Positions 38,934-48,149 of a stretch of 64,000 nucleotides of DNA are shown here, in pieces. Source of the DNA: CAVXXB01 sp963765585 (GTDB taxonomy: Bacteria; Calditrichota; Calditrichia; JAJRVZ01). The stretch spans positions 682,001 through 746,000 of the forward strand of contig CAVXXB010000012.1 of the NCBI GenBank assembly GCA_963765585.1, written 5' to 3'. Numbering within the stretch: position 1 is the stretch's first letter; each line of letters opens with the position of its first letter. The notes beneath the pieces are model-generated. The model saw nothing but the letters and a program-made list of their open reading frames with translations. It was not told the origin of the DNA and searched no databases. Position numbers and translations under genes: made by a program.

Positions 38934-39062
38934 TATACAGACCTCCCTGATAGGATGGATAATATGTATATAATTATGTAAAAATTCATTTTGAACGTAA
39001 AATATGGATTTGTAATATCACTTAAAAGTATCATTATTAAATAAAAATAACAAGAGGGTATT

Positions 39063-40517
39063 ATGCTACGGAGACTTGTTTATTTCTTGACTGTTTTTTC
39101 ACTGATAAGCTGTGTTGAACAAAAATCAGATATTTTTGATGAAGTAAAAATATTGCACGAAAAGGGTGAATTCTCACAGGCAGACAGTATTATTTCTGCT
39201 TACCTCAGCGAAAATCCAGATTTAGATAATGAAACCGTTCAAACACTGAATTTTGAAATCGAAAGAGGCAAACGTATAATTAATGATTATCTGTTAAGTG
39301 AGGATAAGTTCACCTCAATTCTAAATAAAACAATGATCGATTTTAATCTTGAAGAGTTTCTGGAATGGGAGAGTGAGGGTCGTTTTGATATTCTATATGT
39401 GAATGGAGAAAAAAGATATGCAAATCCCAGTGTAAGCAATCTGTTCTTCAGGTATCCTGAACTGCGTAAACGTAAGCATAATCAAAATACAATAAGCACA
39501 ACAGCCAGATTGGCGCTGGCACAGGCAAAAGAATTAAAGCGGATGAGTAAAATCTATCCTGATCCGGTACTTATGCCAAGAAAATGTAAAGTACGACAAA
39601 GCTTAAAGATAAACGAAGGTACGGTGCCCGGCCTGGAAATGGTTTCGTGTTGGTTGCCATATCCATCCTTATTCCAAACTCAGGGTAGTGTGAAATTTGA
39701 ATCTGCTGCTTTTAATCCTCGCTGGATTGATCATGCGACAAGTACAATTCGATCGGTATATTTTGAAGCACAGATGCCGGAATCCGGTCCCCTTAAATTT
39801 ACACTTGAATACGAGTATACCGCCTACGCCTACTACCGGGAAATTGATATAACCAGGGTGGAATCTTTCACAGGAAAAGAGAAGGAGTTCCTGACCTACA
39901 CCCGTGAGGAATCTCCCCACGAGATATTTACACCAAAAATGCGTGAATTGGCAGGAAGAATTACTGCCGGTGAAACAAATCCCTATCTAAAGGCAAAAAA
40001 TATATATAACTGGATCGCCGACAGTATTAAATATAGCTATGCCAGGGAATATTCAACATTACGAAATATCAGCGAATACTGTAATGATAATCGCTATGGA
40101 GATTGTGGTCAGGAAGCAATCCTTTTTATCACCCTATGTAAAATTTCCGGGGTTCCCGCCCGCTGGCAATCGGGATTTTTCGTATTTCCCAATGATGAGG
40201 GTATGCATGACTGGTCAGAAATATATATAAAACCGTATGGCTGGATTCCAGTAGATTCCTATATGGGTATATTCTTTACATCGATGACAGATGATCTTAC
40301 ACCAGAAGAACGTAATGAGATGCGTGATTTTTATTTTGGCAATATCGATCATTACCGATTGGTTGCAAATAAGGGACATAGCCAGAAGTTATATCCCCCA
40401 AAGAAGCATTTCAGATCAGAAACTGTAGATTTTCAGCGGGGTGAAGTGGAATGGCAGGGGGGCAATCTGTATTTTCCGGATTGGCGCTGGAGTCTTGACG
40501 TAACCGAAATTCAATAA
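39063..40517 (+). CDS. Transglutaminase-like lipoprotein
   Basis: A 484-residue envelope protein. A signal with lipobox (FSLISCVEQ) is followed by an N-terminal helical part, a beta-rich domain (residues about 185-275) and a transglutaminase-like core. The catalytic triad is visible: C348 in YGDCGQEAIL, H382 in MHDWSEIYI and D398 in WIPVDSYMG. Such domains cleave or cross-link peptides, and a similar layout occurs in many bacterial proteases of unknown target. The start has AGAGGGT upstream. It is monocistronic. Confidence 0.87.
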   Translation: MLRRLVYFLTVFSLISCVEQKSDIFDEVKILHEKGEFSQADSIISAYLSENPDLDNETVQTLNFEIERGKRIINDYLLSEDKFTSILNKTMIDFNLEEFLEWESEGRFDILYVNGEKRYANPSVSNLFFRYPELRKRKHNQNTISTTARLALAQAKELKRMSKIYPDPVLMPRKCKVRQSLKINEGTVPGLEMVSCWLPYPSLFQTQGSVKFESAAFNPRWIDHATSTIRSVYFEAQMPESGPLKFTLEYEYTAYAYYREIDITRVESFTGKEKEFLTYTREESPHEIFTPKMRELAGRITAGETNPYLKAKNIYNWIADSIKYSYAREYSTLRNISEYCNDNRYGDCGQEAILFITLCKISGVPARWQSGFFVFPNDEGMHDWSEIYIKPYGWIPVDSYMGIFFTSMTDDLTPEERNEMRDFYFGNIDHYRLVANKGHSQKLYPPKKHFRSETVDFQRGEVEWQGGNLYFPDWRWSLDVTEIQ

Positions 40518-40588
40518 TGCAAATCTTGTTCCCGGATTTCACTTAGGAACTAAAAATCGGTCAATGGCCTGAATCTGTTATCTATGTT

Positions 40589-40795
40589 TTATCTTACAAG
40601 ACGCACATTAATCGCGCGATCACCCTTCATATCACTGCGTATATCAAATAAGACCTGTTGCCCATCGATAAGCCGTTTATTGCTGATTGATACATGCAGA
40701 TCACTCATATGAACAAATAAGTCGTCTCCGTCATCCGTCGATATAAAGCCAAACCCCTTTGTTGAATCCCAACTCTTAACTGTACCATTCTGCAA
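40589..40795 (-). CDS. cspA: Cold-shock domain protein
   Basis: A 68-residue single CSD protein that binds single-stranded RNA/DNA. RNP1 is GFGFIST (residues 14-20) and RNP2 is LFVHMSDL. The start is TTG at 40795 with GGAGG 6 bases upstream. It is intact. It lies alone between the transglutaminase gene (convergent) and ddl (divergent). An AGACCTCCG leader of about 200 bases (40796-40996) holds repeats and the ddl promoter. Confidence 0.92.
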   Translation of the reverse strand: MQNGTVKSWDSTKGFGFISTDDGDDLFVHMSDLHVSISNKRLIDGQQVLFDIRSDMKGDRAINVRLVR

Positions 40796-40925
40796 TTCAG
40801 ACCTCCGTCGTAATTCTCATAAATGTTGAATATCATCCTGATCCTGATTCAGGAAATTGAATTTATATAATATCTGATAGCTTGTGCAAATCTTAGAAGC
40901 CATAATTTTTTAAATGAGAAAATTG

Positions 40926-40977
40926 TTTTGTATATTTTCATCAGAATTTAAAAATTCGGACAGGATCACAGGATAAT
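40926..40977 (+). promoter_or_regulatory. Candidate ddl promoter element and GACAGGAT repeat
   Basis: TTTTGTATATTTTCAT (40926-40941) equals the string at 7192-7207. GACAGGATCACAGGATAAT (40959-40977) is a 19-base repeat found inverted at 56806-56824. They precede the ddl start at 40997. Function inferred. Confidence 0.4.
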
Positions 40978-40996
40978 AATAATTGGAAAGGCACTC

Positions 40997-42097
40997 GTGA
41001 GAAAAAAAATACGTGTTGCTCTTTTGTTTGGCGGGCGATCGGCAGAACATGAAGTTTCTTTGCAATCGGCGCTTAATGTGTATGATGCCATTGATAAAGA
41101 CAAATATGAATTAGTATTGATAGGAATAGATCAGAATGGCAAATGGCATCTTAATGATGCCCATGAGTTTCTGCTTAATGCAAACAAACCGGATCAGATA
41201 TCTCTCAAGTCAGGTATAGGAAATCTGGCCCTGATTCCCGGAGAAGAATCGCATGTGATTGTAGATGTCACAAAAAAACAGAATATCGGTGTGATCGATG
41301 TGGCGTTTCCCATATTACATGGACCATTTGGTGAAGATGGCAGTGTGCAGGGTTTGTTGAAACTTGCAGATATTCCCTATGTTGGCTCCGGTATCCTCGG
41401 TTCTGCCGTTGCTATGGATAAAGATGTTATGAAACGTATTCTGGCGCAGGCGGGAATCCCGCAAGCCCGTTTTCTTACTTTTAATTATGTCGACAAAGAC
41501 AGTTTAGATTACGAGACTATTGCAGATAAACTCGGTTCACCCTTTTTTGTAAAACCGGCCAATCTTGGATCTTCGGTAGGTATTGGGAAGGTGCATAATG
41601 TGGAAGAATTTTCACCAATTACCAAACGGGCATTTGAATATGACAATAAGATAATTATTGAAGAATTTATAAAAGGACGCGAGATAGAATGTTCGGTTCT
41701 TGGGAATGCTGATCCTATTGTATCTATACCGGGAGAAGTAAGGGCCCGTCATGAATTTTATGACTATGATGCAAAATATGTCGATCAAAACGGCGCTGAA
41801 ATGGAGATCCCCGCAAGACTGGATCCCGAAATTATAAAAAAAATACAAACTCTGGCATTGCAATCATTCCACGCGCTCTGTCTTTCCGGGATGGCCCGTG
41901 TCGATTTTTTTCTAAAGGAGAATGGTGAGGTATTGATAAATGAATTAAATACCATTCCCGGGTTCACCCGCATCAGTATGTATCCTAAATTATGGGAAGC
42001 CAGCGGTATCACCTACTCTGATTTAATCGACAGGTTAATTCAACTGGCGATTGAAAAATTTGAACAGGATAGAAGATTAAAAATATCTGCCCGGTAA
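40997..42097 (+). CDS. ddl: D-alanine--D-alanine ligase
   Basis: An ATP-grasp ligase that makes D-Ala-D-Ala for peptidoglycan. Start GTG 40997 with AAAGG upstream. Motifs: LLFGGRSAEHEVSL (N-terminal), HGPFGEDGSVQGLL, VKPANLGSSVGIGKV (ATP grip), EEFIKGREIECSVLGN, and the C-terminal ELNTIPGFTRISMYPKLWEASG. Length 366 residues is typical. It is followed 23 bases later by the TauE/SafE gene. No other mur genes are adjacent. The RxYxxK/SGxA details were not checked for D-lactate versus D-alanine preference. Confidence 0.95.
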   Translation: MRKKIRVALLFGGRSAEHEVSLQSALNVYDAIDKDKYELVLIGIDQNGKWHLNDAHEFLLNANKPDQISLKSGIGNLALIPGEESHVIVDVTKKQNIGVIDVAFPILHGPFGEDGSVQGLLKLADIPYVGSGILGSAVAMDKDVMKRILAQAGIPQARFLTFNYVDKDSLDYETIADKLGSPFFVKPANLGSSVGIGKVHNVEEFSPITKRAFEYDNKIIIEEFIKGREIECSVLGNADPIVSIPGEVRARHEFYDYDAKYVDQNGAEMEIPARLDPEIIKKIQTLALQSFHALCLSGMARVDFFLKENGEVLINELNTIPGFTRISMYPKLWEASGITYSDLIDRLIQLAIEKFEQDRRLKISAR

Positions 42098-42120
42098 TTT
42101 ATCACAAACGAACCTAACAT

Positions 42121-42837
42121 ATGGAAATAGTTATTCCGCTTTTTATCATTCTCTCTGCATATTTCCTCAAAGGTCTTAGCGGTTTTGGGCCTGCCCTGAT
42201 AATGATACCCTTTCTGACAATTGTTTATGATCCCGTGACAGCTATCGTTGTAACCACGATGCTGGACTTCCTTGCCGGTATCGCCCTGATCCCTCAGATC
42301 CGTAAAGAAATTTCCTGGTCTTTTGTCATACCCATTATAATTACCATGGCAATTGGTGCCACAATTGGCGCGTATCTGCTCGGACAATTGCCAACGAATA
42401 TAATCAGGCAGATTATGGGGATTTCCATTGGACTGTTTGCACTATATATATTTTTTCTGAAAGAGTCAGACACACCTGCGAATAAAAAAGCAGGATTACT
42501 CAAGTATCCGGTTGGGATTGTCAGCGGATTGTTCGGCGGATTATTGGGTATCTCCGGGCCCCCATTGGTAATCTATATGAAATTATCGTTTGCCAAAGCG
42601 TTTTTTCGCACCCAGTTAATTGCAATTTTTCTATTTGGCGCAGGGTGGCGACTAGTATTGTACCAATTAAATCATCTCGAACTTAATTTGAATTGGTATG
42701 TCTTGCTGCTATTTATAATTACTATGATTTTGGGCGTTTATATCGGAAATAAAATACATTTCAAAATTAGCGAAACTCTTTTTACCCGCATAGTGGCCAT
42801 TATTATTTTCTCAACTGCAATCGGAATGCTGGTTTAA
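42121..42837 (+). CDS. TauE/SafE-family permease
   Basis: A 238-residue membrane protein with eight predicted helices and the family features KGLSGFGPALIMIPFL (N-terminal repeat) and GIVSGLFGGLLGISGPPLVIYM (second repeat). TauE/SafE proteins move sulfite, sulfonates or other anions across the inner membrane. The substrate is unknown. It is near, but not next to, the sulfur-related operon at 33.7-35.4 kb. Its stop overlaps the convergent photolyase stop by 4 bases. Confidence 0.85.
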   Translation: MEIVIPLFIILSAYFLKGLSGFGPALIMIPFLTIVYDPVTAIVVTTMLDFLAGIALIPQIRKEISWSFVIPIIITMAIGATIGAYLLGQLPTNIIRQIMGISIGLFALYIFFLKESDTPANKKAGLLKYPVGIVSGLFGGLLGISGPPLVIYMKLSFAKAFFRTQLIAIFLFGAGWRLVLYQLNHLELNLNWYVLLLFIITMILGVYIGNKIHFKISETLFTRIVAIIIFSTAIGMLV

Positions 42838-44150
42838 ATTACATTTTTATAGGTTCGCAAAGCCCGTTCTCTGGCAAAAGTATGATCAATTATTGGCGCT
42901 GGATATTTATTGGTTCCGTATTCTGGAATCCATTTCTTTATATATATCTGATCCGGATCAAATTTTTTCGCCTGGGTCATGGGATTAAAAATCCTGAAAT
43001 ACGGTGCCGCATCACATCCGCAGCCGGCTGCCCATTGCCAGTTTCCATTATTGGCTGCCAGGTCATAATCCAGGAGCTTTTGGGCAAAATATTTTTCACC
43101 CCAACGCCAGTCGATCAACAAATGCTTGGTTAAAAAACCGGCCGTAATCATTCTCACACGATTGTGCATATAACCGGTTGCATTCAGTTCTCGCATACCT
43201 GCATCCACCAGTGGAAATCCTGTTGTACCTGCACACCAATGTGCAAAATCTTTTTCATCATTGCTCCAGGATATCCCTTTATATTTTTTCTTGAATGGAG
43301 AATCTACAACATGGGGGAAATGAAATAGTATCATCATAAAGAATTCGCGCCAGATCAGTTCGTTCAGCCAGGTTTCATTCAATTGTAATGCTTCACGGAC
43401 TAGTTTTCTCACACTTACCGTCCCAAACCGTAAATGAACACTCAATCGTGATGTCCCATCGATAGGTGGATAATCACGAGTCTCATGATAATGCGCAATT
43501 ATTTCTTCATCAATTACTGGCTTAGAAAACGGTATATTGGTCGTTTCAAAACCAATATCTTTTATTTCGGGCAAGGCGGGCAGACTTGTTTTGAGAAAGG
43601 TATCTGTTTTGTTTTCAGATGGATATGGATTCAGTTGCGATATAGTCAGCAGGTTTTTCCACTTTTTACTAAAAGGGGTAAACACGGTGTATGGCGAACC
43701 ATCATCTTTTATTATTTCAGATTTTTCAAATATCACCTGATCTTTAAAAGAAAATACATTGATTCCTTTTGAACTCAAAACTTCCGTAACTATTGTATCT
43801 CGTTCAATGGCATAAGGCTCATAATCATGATTAAAAAATACCGATTCAATATCAAGATCAGTGGTCAATTCCTGCCATATATTTTCAGGTTTGCCCGTCA
43901 GTATGAGTAATCCGCTGCCGATTCCTTTCAGGTACGTGTCAATTGTCTGGAGATTCTGATAGATAAAATTTATACGCAGATCATTTTTGTTTTTTAGATT
44001 GTCCAGAATATATGAATCAAAGATAAATATTGGTAGCACCGGTAATGGGCCATTTAGTGCATTAAACAGTCCGGTATTGTCGTCAAGACGCAGATCACGG
44101 CGAAACCAGAAAACATTAATTTTTGTTTTAATATTGCTGGAGGTAAGCAT
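42834..44150 (-). CDS. phrB: Deoxyribodipyrimidine photolyase (class I)
   Basis: A 438-residue CPD photolyase that uses FAD and light to repair UV-induced thymine dimers. The N-terminal antenna domain begins NVFWFRRDLRLDDNTGL. The C-terminal FAD domain has WREFFMMIL, HWCAGTTGFPLVDAGMREL, GYMHNRVRMI and NNGNWQWAAGCGCDAAPYFR. The tryptophan chain and FAD contacts look intact. It follows the SRPBCC gene by 9 bases in the same direction. Together they form the edge of the light-related locus. CarH/LitR regulons in other bacteria often include phr. Confidence 0.95.
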   Translation of the reverse strand: MLTSSNIKTKINVFWFRRDLRLDDNTGLFNALNGPLPVLPIFIFDSYILDNLKNKNDLRINFIYQNLQTIDTYLKGIGSGLLILTGKPENIWQELTTDLDIESVFFNHDYEPYAIERDTIVTEVLSSKGINVFSFKDQVIFEKSEIIKDDGSPYTVFTPFSKKWKNLLTISQLNPYPSENKTDTFLKTSLPALPEIKDIGFETTNIPFSKPVIDEEIIAHYHETRDYPPIDGTSRLSVHLRFGTVSVRKLVREALQLNETWLNELIWREFFMMILFHFPHVVDSPFKKKYKGISWSNDEKDFAHWCAGTTGFPLVDAGMRELNATGYMHNRVRMITAGFLTKHLLIDWRWGEKYFAQKLLDYDLAANNGNWQWAAGCGCDAAPYFRIFNPMTQAKKFDPDQIYIKKWIPEYGTNKYPAPIIDHTFARERALRTYKNVI

Positions 44151-44159
44151 GTAAATATA

Positions 44160-44624
44160 TTATCCCGAAAAATGTTCTTTAATTTTTTTCTGCCGGAATT
44201 TAAAAATCGAATCTACCTGTTTCTCAACAAAAATTCTATGTACAACAGTTTTAAAAATCCAACCCGGAATGTCATAATCAACCGTATCAATCATCGTTGT
44301 TTTACCATCTTTTGCTTCGAAGCGATGTTCATGTATCCAGACAGAGTATGGCCCCTTGATTTGTTCATCAATAAATCGATGGGGGGGATCCCAGAGTGTA
44401 ATTTTTGTTTTCCAGTATAATGGAATTCCGTATAACCGTATACGGTATTTGATTATTGTACCGGTTTTTATTTCTATCGGTAATGGTGTTAATATTTTAA
44501 AATTCAGCCAATCTGGTGTAAGAATTTCAAGATTTTCTACCTTTGAAAAAAAAGGAAATATATCCTGGATCGGTTTATCAATTTGCTGTTTTGTTTTAAA
44601 TCTAAATTTTTCCATTTTTATCAC
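44160..44624 (-). CDS. SRPBCC-family ligand-binding protein
   Basis: A 154-residue START-like (SRPBCC, cyclase/dehydrase type) protein with a helix-grip fold: FRFKTKQQIDKPIQDIFPFFSKVENLEILTPDWLNF, in pieces, and VWIHEHRFEAKDGKTTMIDTVDY. These proteins bind hydrophobic ligands. It precedes phrB in one operon. This pair is common in light-regulated clusters of other bacteria. ATG at 44615 is an alternative start (EKFRFKT). The ligand is unknown. Confidence 0.75.
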   Translation of the reverse strand: MIKMEKFRFKTKQQIDKPIQDIFPFFSKVENLEILTPDWLNFKILTPLPIEIKTGTIIKYRIRLYGIPLYWKTKITLWDPPHRFIDEQIKGPYSVWIHEHRFEAKDGKTTMIDTVDYDIPGWIFKTVVHRIFVEKQVDSIFKFRQKKIKEHFSG

Positions 44625-44633
44625 TCATTTTTA

Positions 44634-44666
44634 TTCCCATTAGATAATACATATCCCTAATGGGAA
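44634..44666 (-). promoter_or_regulatory. Inverted repeat upstream of the SRPBCC-phrB operon
   Basis: TTCCCATTAG (44634-44643) and CTAATGGGAA (44657-44666) form a 10-bp stem with a 13-base loop, ending 9 bases before the SRPBCC start. It could be an operator or leader hairpin. No TGAGCGT element is seen here. Confidence 0.4.
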
Positions 44667-44710
44667 ATATTCCATGTTTTCTCTTTACTCTTCTCGAGGT
44701 TCTTTAAAAA

Positions 44711-45014
44711 ATAACCACAGAGTACACAGAGTAAATATTTAATATTTATCGACTTAAATAAAATTCTTTTCTTCTCTCTGCCTGTGACCCCAAATATATA
44801 TTGAATTATATATACTGATTTTCATGAATTGAAAAAATTGATTTACTTAGATTTTATCTTACCTGTTCTCAATAATACCTTAATCCATTGGTGGGTATAT
44901 TAATTTATTTGAAAATATATTTATAAATCAATTAATTTATTTTTTTAAACACATCTTCTTATAGACTCTTCTTAAAAAGAGTTTGGTATATTTCTCTGTG
45001 CTCTCTGTGGTTAA
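44711..45014. repeat. MITE-like element, about 300 bp
   Basis: Left end ATAACCACAGAGTACACAGA (44711-44730) and right end CTCTGTGCTCTCTGTGGTTA (to 45013) are imperfect inverted copies. The interior is AT-rich without an ORF. It fills most of the 512-base gap between the SRPBCC gene and the LonN gene. Similar ends occur at 13602, 49193 and 63064. Confidence 0.7.
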
Positions 45015-45136
45015 TTGACTAATGATTTATGATTAAAAGGGTTAACTCTCCAGAATAAAAAATCAAAAAAATGTAAATAAATCGAACTTTTTTTGTGTTC
45101 CATGTTTAAAAAGAAGAAACAATCTAGGATAATTTT

Positions 45137-45784
45137 ATGAATGAAATACAGATGATACCTATTTTTCCGTTAAAACTGGTTCTCCTGCCCGATGGGGTAC
45201 TTCCGCTACATATTTTTGAACCAAGATATAAAGAAATGATCGCTTATTGCCTAAGAGAAAACGTGGAATTTGGTTTGGTTTATTCTGCTGGCAACGAGAT
45301 CCGGAAAGTCGGATGCACAGCACAAATTACAAAGGTAATTAAGGAATATGATGACGGCAGAATGGATATCGTAACCAAAGGTAAAAATCGGTTCAGAATA
45401 AAAAATATTTCTGAGGAGGAAACATACTTTCAGGCCTCGGTTGTTTACTTTGATGATGAGGAAGAGACAGAGACTCCGGAGATGGTGGAGTTTGTGCATC
45501 AGGGTATTGAGTTACTGAAAGAGATTGAAACGGTGACCGGTTCGAGTGAGGAGCAATATGATCTCGGGGAACTCAATATTAGAGTGATGTCTTTTTTAAT
45601 TGCCAATTCGACAGTAATTCCGGACTATCGCAAACAGGAGTTTCTTGAGATGACCTCAACAAGCGAAAGGATATCTGCGGAAGTAAAAGATCTCAAAGAG
45701 GCCTTGAAAAATCTAAAACTGATATCCGAGTTTAATAAAGCAGCCAAAATTCCACAAAAGGTGCATGGATTTTATGTAAATTGA
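45137..45784 (+). CDS. LON N-terminal domain protein
   Basis: A 215-residue stand-alone Lon substrate-binding domain: MIPIFPLKLVLLPDGVLPLHIFEPRYKEMI (in pieces) is the strong family start, followed by GRMDIVTKGKNRFRI and a helical C-terminal half. There is no ATPase or protease domain, and the next gene is convergent, so it is not a truncated Lon. Stand-alone forms exist widely; the function is not known. It is the only plus-strand gene in the 42.8-57.4 kb stretch, and its role in the light locus is doubtful. Confidence 0.85.
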   Translation: MNEIQMIPIFPLKLVLLPDGVLPLHIFEPRYKEMIAYCLRENVEFGLVYSAGNEIRKVGCTAQITKVIKEYDDGRMDIVTKGKNRFRIKNISEEETYFQASVVYFDDEEETETPEMVEFVHQGIELLKEIETVTGSSEEQYDLGELNIRVMSFLIANSTVIPDYRKQEFLEMTSTSERISAEVKDLKEALKNLKLISEFNKAAKIPQKVHGFYVN

Positions 45785-45890
45785 TTGTCATAAACTATCT
45801 TGAAATAATACTTGACAAGAAATTAAAGAAGGGCAAAGTTTTATCGTAATTCGTATTCGTATCCTGTATCCTGTAATTCCTGCATCCTGT

Positions 45891-47403
45891 TCAGGCAAAC
45901 AATCCCTTAAGGGGCACTGAATAGATGGGTTCTTCCTGCAATTCCTCCCGATTCAATATATCATTTACTGCATAAACGGCAGATGTGGATGCCGCTTCCA
46001 TCAGCATGGCCGGTACAGGTAATTTTATCCAGTCACCACATAAATATAATCCGGGTATTTCAGTAACCGGCTCAGGACGATTGGCATATAGATTTGTATG
46101 AAACGCGGTAAAATCTTCTCTTACCTGTAGATTTTCATACTTTATTTTGAATCCATCCAATTCAGGGAAATAAATGGAAAATTCTTTTAAAAACTGTTCA
46201 CGAATAGCCCCATGATCGTCCCAGCCGTTTGGCAGGGCATAGGAGTGAAGTTCAAATATGCCTCCACCATTTTTACTTACCCAATCCGCAGATGATTTTT
46301 CCATCTGATGATAAATAGTCACCGAATCCAGAATCTCCAATGCATCGGTAAAAATAAAGAAAGGTAGATCACGATCTGTATTTTTGTCTATCCAGAGTCT
46401 GAGAACCGCATATTTTTGCGATATTTTTTGCTCACTGATTTGTTTGGCAAAATTCGGATATGATTTTTGTAGCGGTTTTGATTTTTCGATTATTTTTTTT
46501 GTTCCCGGGATGTCTGTCCCAAGCACAATATAATCATATTCTTTCTTATTTAAGACAAACTTATCCTGCTTCTTTTCAATTTTGTCCACTGGGGTGCTGG
46601 TATATATATTCGTATTGAAATTTTTTAAATATTTTTCCATTGGCTTCCACAGTGACGAGCTCAAAATCATCATCAAGTACATCATATATCAAACCATGAT
46701 CATTGCTTAAAAAATAAAAATGGAAGCTTTTTATCAACTCTGCCATAGAAATAAGATGGGGCTCGGAGAAGAATGCTCTTGAGAAGGTAGTAAACATTAA
46801 GCGCATTTTATCCGGTAAATTGGCCGCCTTAGCATAATCCTCAAAGGTCATTGAGTCGAATGCCGGGAATGTTTGCTCGCGTTCATACTCAAGTAAGGCA
46901 ATCATCTGGTTGATTTTCAGACGGAATGCAATATCCTTAATCGTATATATTTTGGTCTTGAGCATGGATAATAAATTGAAGATCGGAACGGTTTTTAATT
47001 CCTTAAAACTGAAATTGCCATAATCCTGGGTGAGAATTAAATAATCGTCAATCGGTCTAAAATTGCGATCAGCGCCTACTTTCCCGAGTATACGACGCAG
47101 ATTATAATATTGCCGGAAAAATGCATGGAATCCGTGTTCAATGTTGGTGGAATAAGAATCAGAAAACGTATGGGGCCAGGACCCAACTTTTCCGCCAAGA
47201 AAATTGTCCCGCTCATAAATATCGACTTCAAAACCGCGCTCAGCGAGCACAACTGCTGCGGACATACCGGCAATGCCGGCGCCGGCAATCGCCACTTTTT
47301 TTGCATCCTTTAAATTTAAGGGCGCATTTTGGTTGACTGTGTTGATCAGATGTTTATATCCACCCAGTCTTTTTTTAATCAGATTTTCAAAATACCTTTT
47401 CAT
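45891..47403 (-). CDS. CrtU-like FAD-dependent carotenoid desaturase/methylase, split by +1 frameshift
   Basis: A FAD amine-oxidase-fold enzyme. N-terminal dinucleotide site VAIAGAGIAGMSAAVVLAERGF, then DNFLGGKVGSW and EHGFHAFFRQYYNLRRIL, which resembles isorenieratene synthase CrtU, the beta-carotene desaturase/methylase that makes aromatic rings. The frame changes at about 46661 (extra base in GAGCTCGTCACTG, after VLDDDFEL) and continues WKPMEKYLKN ... GLYLCGDWIKLPVPAMLMEAA. Removing one base gives about 503 residues. It is the last gene of the carotenoid group, 14 bases after the methyltransferase. Alternative: another CrtI-like desaturase or isomerase. The CrtU assignment is from memory of the motif and needs a search. 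Confidence 0.72.
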
Positions 47404-47417
47404 GAGCTTTACGTACC

Positions 47418-48149
47418 TTATATGTTACCCGGTTTTTTTGCTAAGAATGTATGTAGAATTGGCCTGCGCCAACTTTTTAACGGTACTGAATTTACATTTA
47501 TATATCCTGAATCATCTAACATCTGTTTGAATTTATCTGGTGAAGGGAAATCGGCAACACTCCTTATAAGATACTTAAATATAGTAACAGATCCGGTTAG
47601 CATTGCTGAAAAAGGAATGATCAGCATATAACCCAATACCTTCCAGTATAGTCTGGCCAGAAGGGTTGGGTTTACAGAGTATTCATGAAAGGCGATAATT
47701 CCACCCGGTTTTAAAATGCGGTAAAGATTTTTGAGACAGGCTGTGTAATCAGTCATGTTACGAATGCCATAAGCCATGAAAATGGCGTCCAGGCTATTAT
47801 CTGGCAGGTCAAGATTCATTACATCCTGATTCTTGAATGTCAGTTTTTGATTTGTATTAGTGACAGATATTTGTTGCTCTGCTACGGCCAGCATTTCATC
47901 TGAAAAATCGACAGCCAGAATTTGGCCATCAGGTAATGCCTCCAGACATGCCAATGTTGATTTACCAGTCCCGCAACACAGATCAGCCAGATATTCATCG
48001 CCTTTCAGATTCATTCGTTGAACACTGAGTTTCAGATCGGATGAGTACCCTTGACTGAATGAAGTGGCCAGATCATAACGTCGTGCAATTTTATTAAATT
48101 CTTTTGGTACCTGGGTTTTGTTTGCTAAAAGTGTATCTGGTGTGCTCAT
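47418..48149 (-). CDS. UbiE/COQ5-like SAM-dependent methyltransferase
   Basis: A 243-residue class I methyltransferase. Motif I is LADLCCGTGKST, motif post-I ILAVDFSDEML, and the UbiE/MenG signature YGIRNMTDYTACLKNLYRILKPGG is nearly complete. The typical UbiE acts on menaquinone or ubiquinone precursors. Its position, directly abutting the Rieske gene (its ATG follows the TAA with no gap) and 14 bases before the CrtU-like gene, suggests a carotenoid substrate instead. No other menaquinone genes are in the window. Both options remain open. Confidence 0.82.
   Translation of the reverse strand: MSTPDTLLANKTQVPKEFNKIARRYDLATSFSQGYSSDLKLSVQRMNLKGDEYLADLCCGTGKSTLACLEALPDGQILAVDFSDEMLAVAEQQISVTNTNQKLTFKNQDVMNLDLPDNSLDAIFMAYGIRNMTDYTACLKNLYRILKPGGIIAFHEYSVNPTLLARLYWKVLGYMLIIPFSAMLTGSVTIFKYLIRSVADFPSPDKFKQMLDDSGYINVNSVPLKSWRRPILHTFLAKKPGNI

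Noticed and set aside
45137..45784. A truncated Lon protease
   Set aside because: The frame is complete with its own start and stop, and no ATPase remnant follows; stand-alone LonN proteins are a known family.
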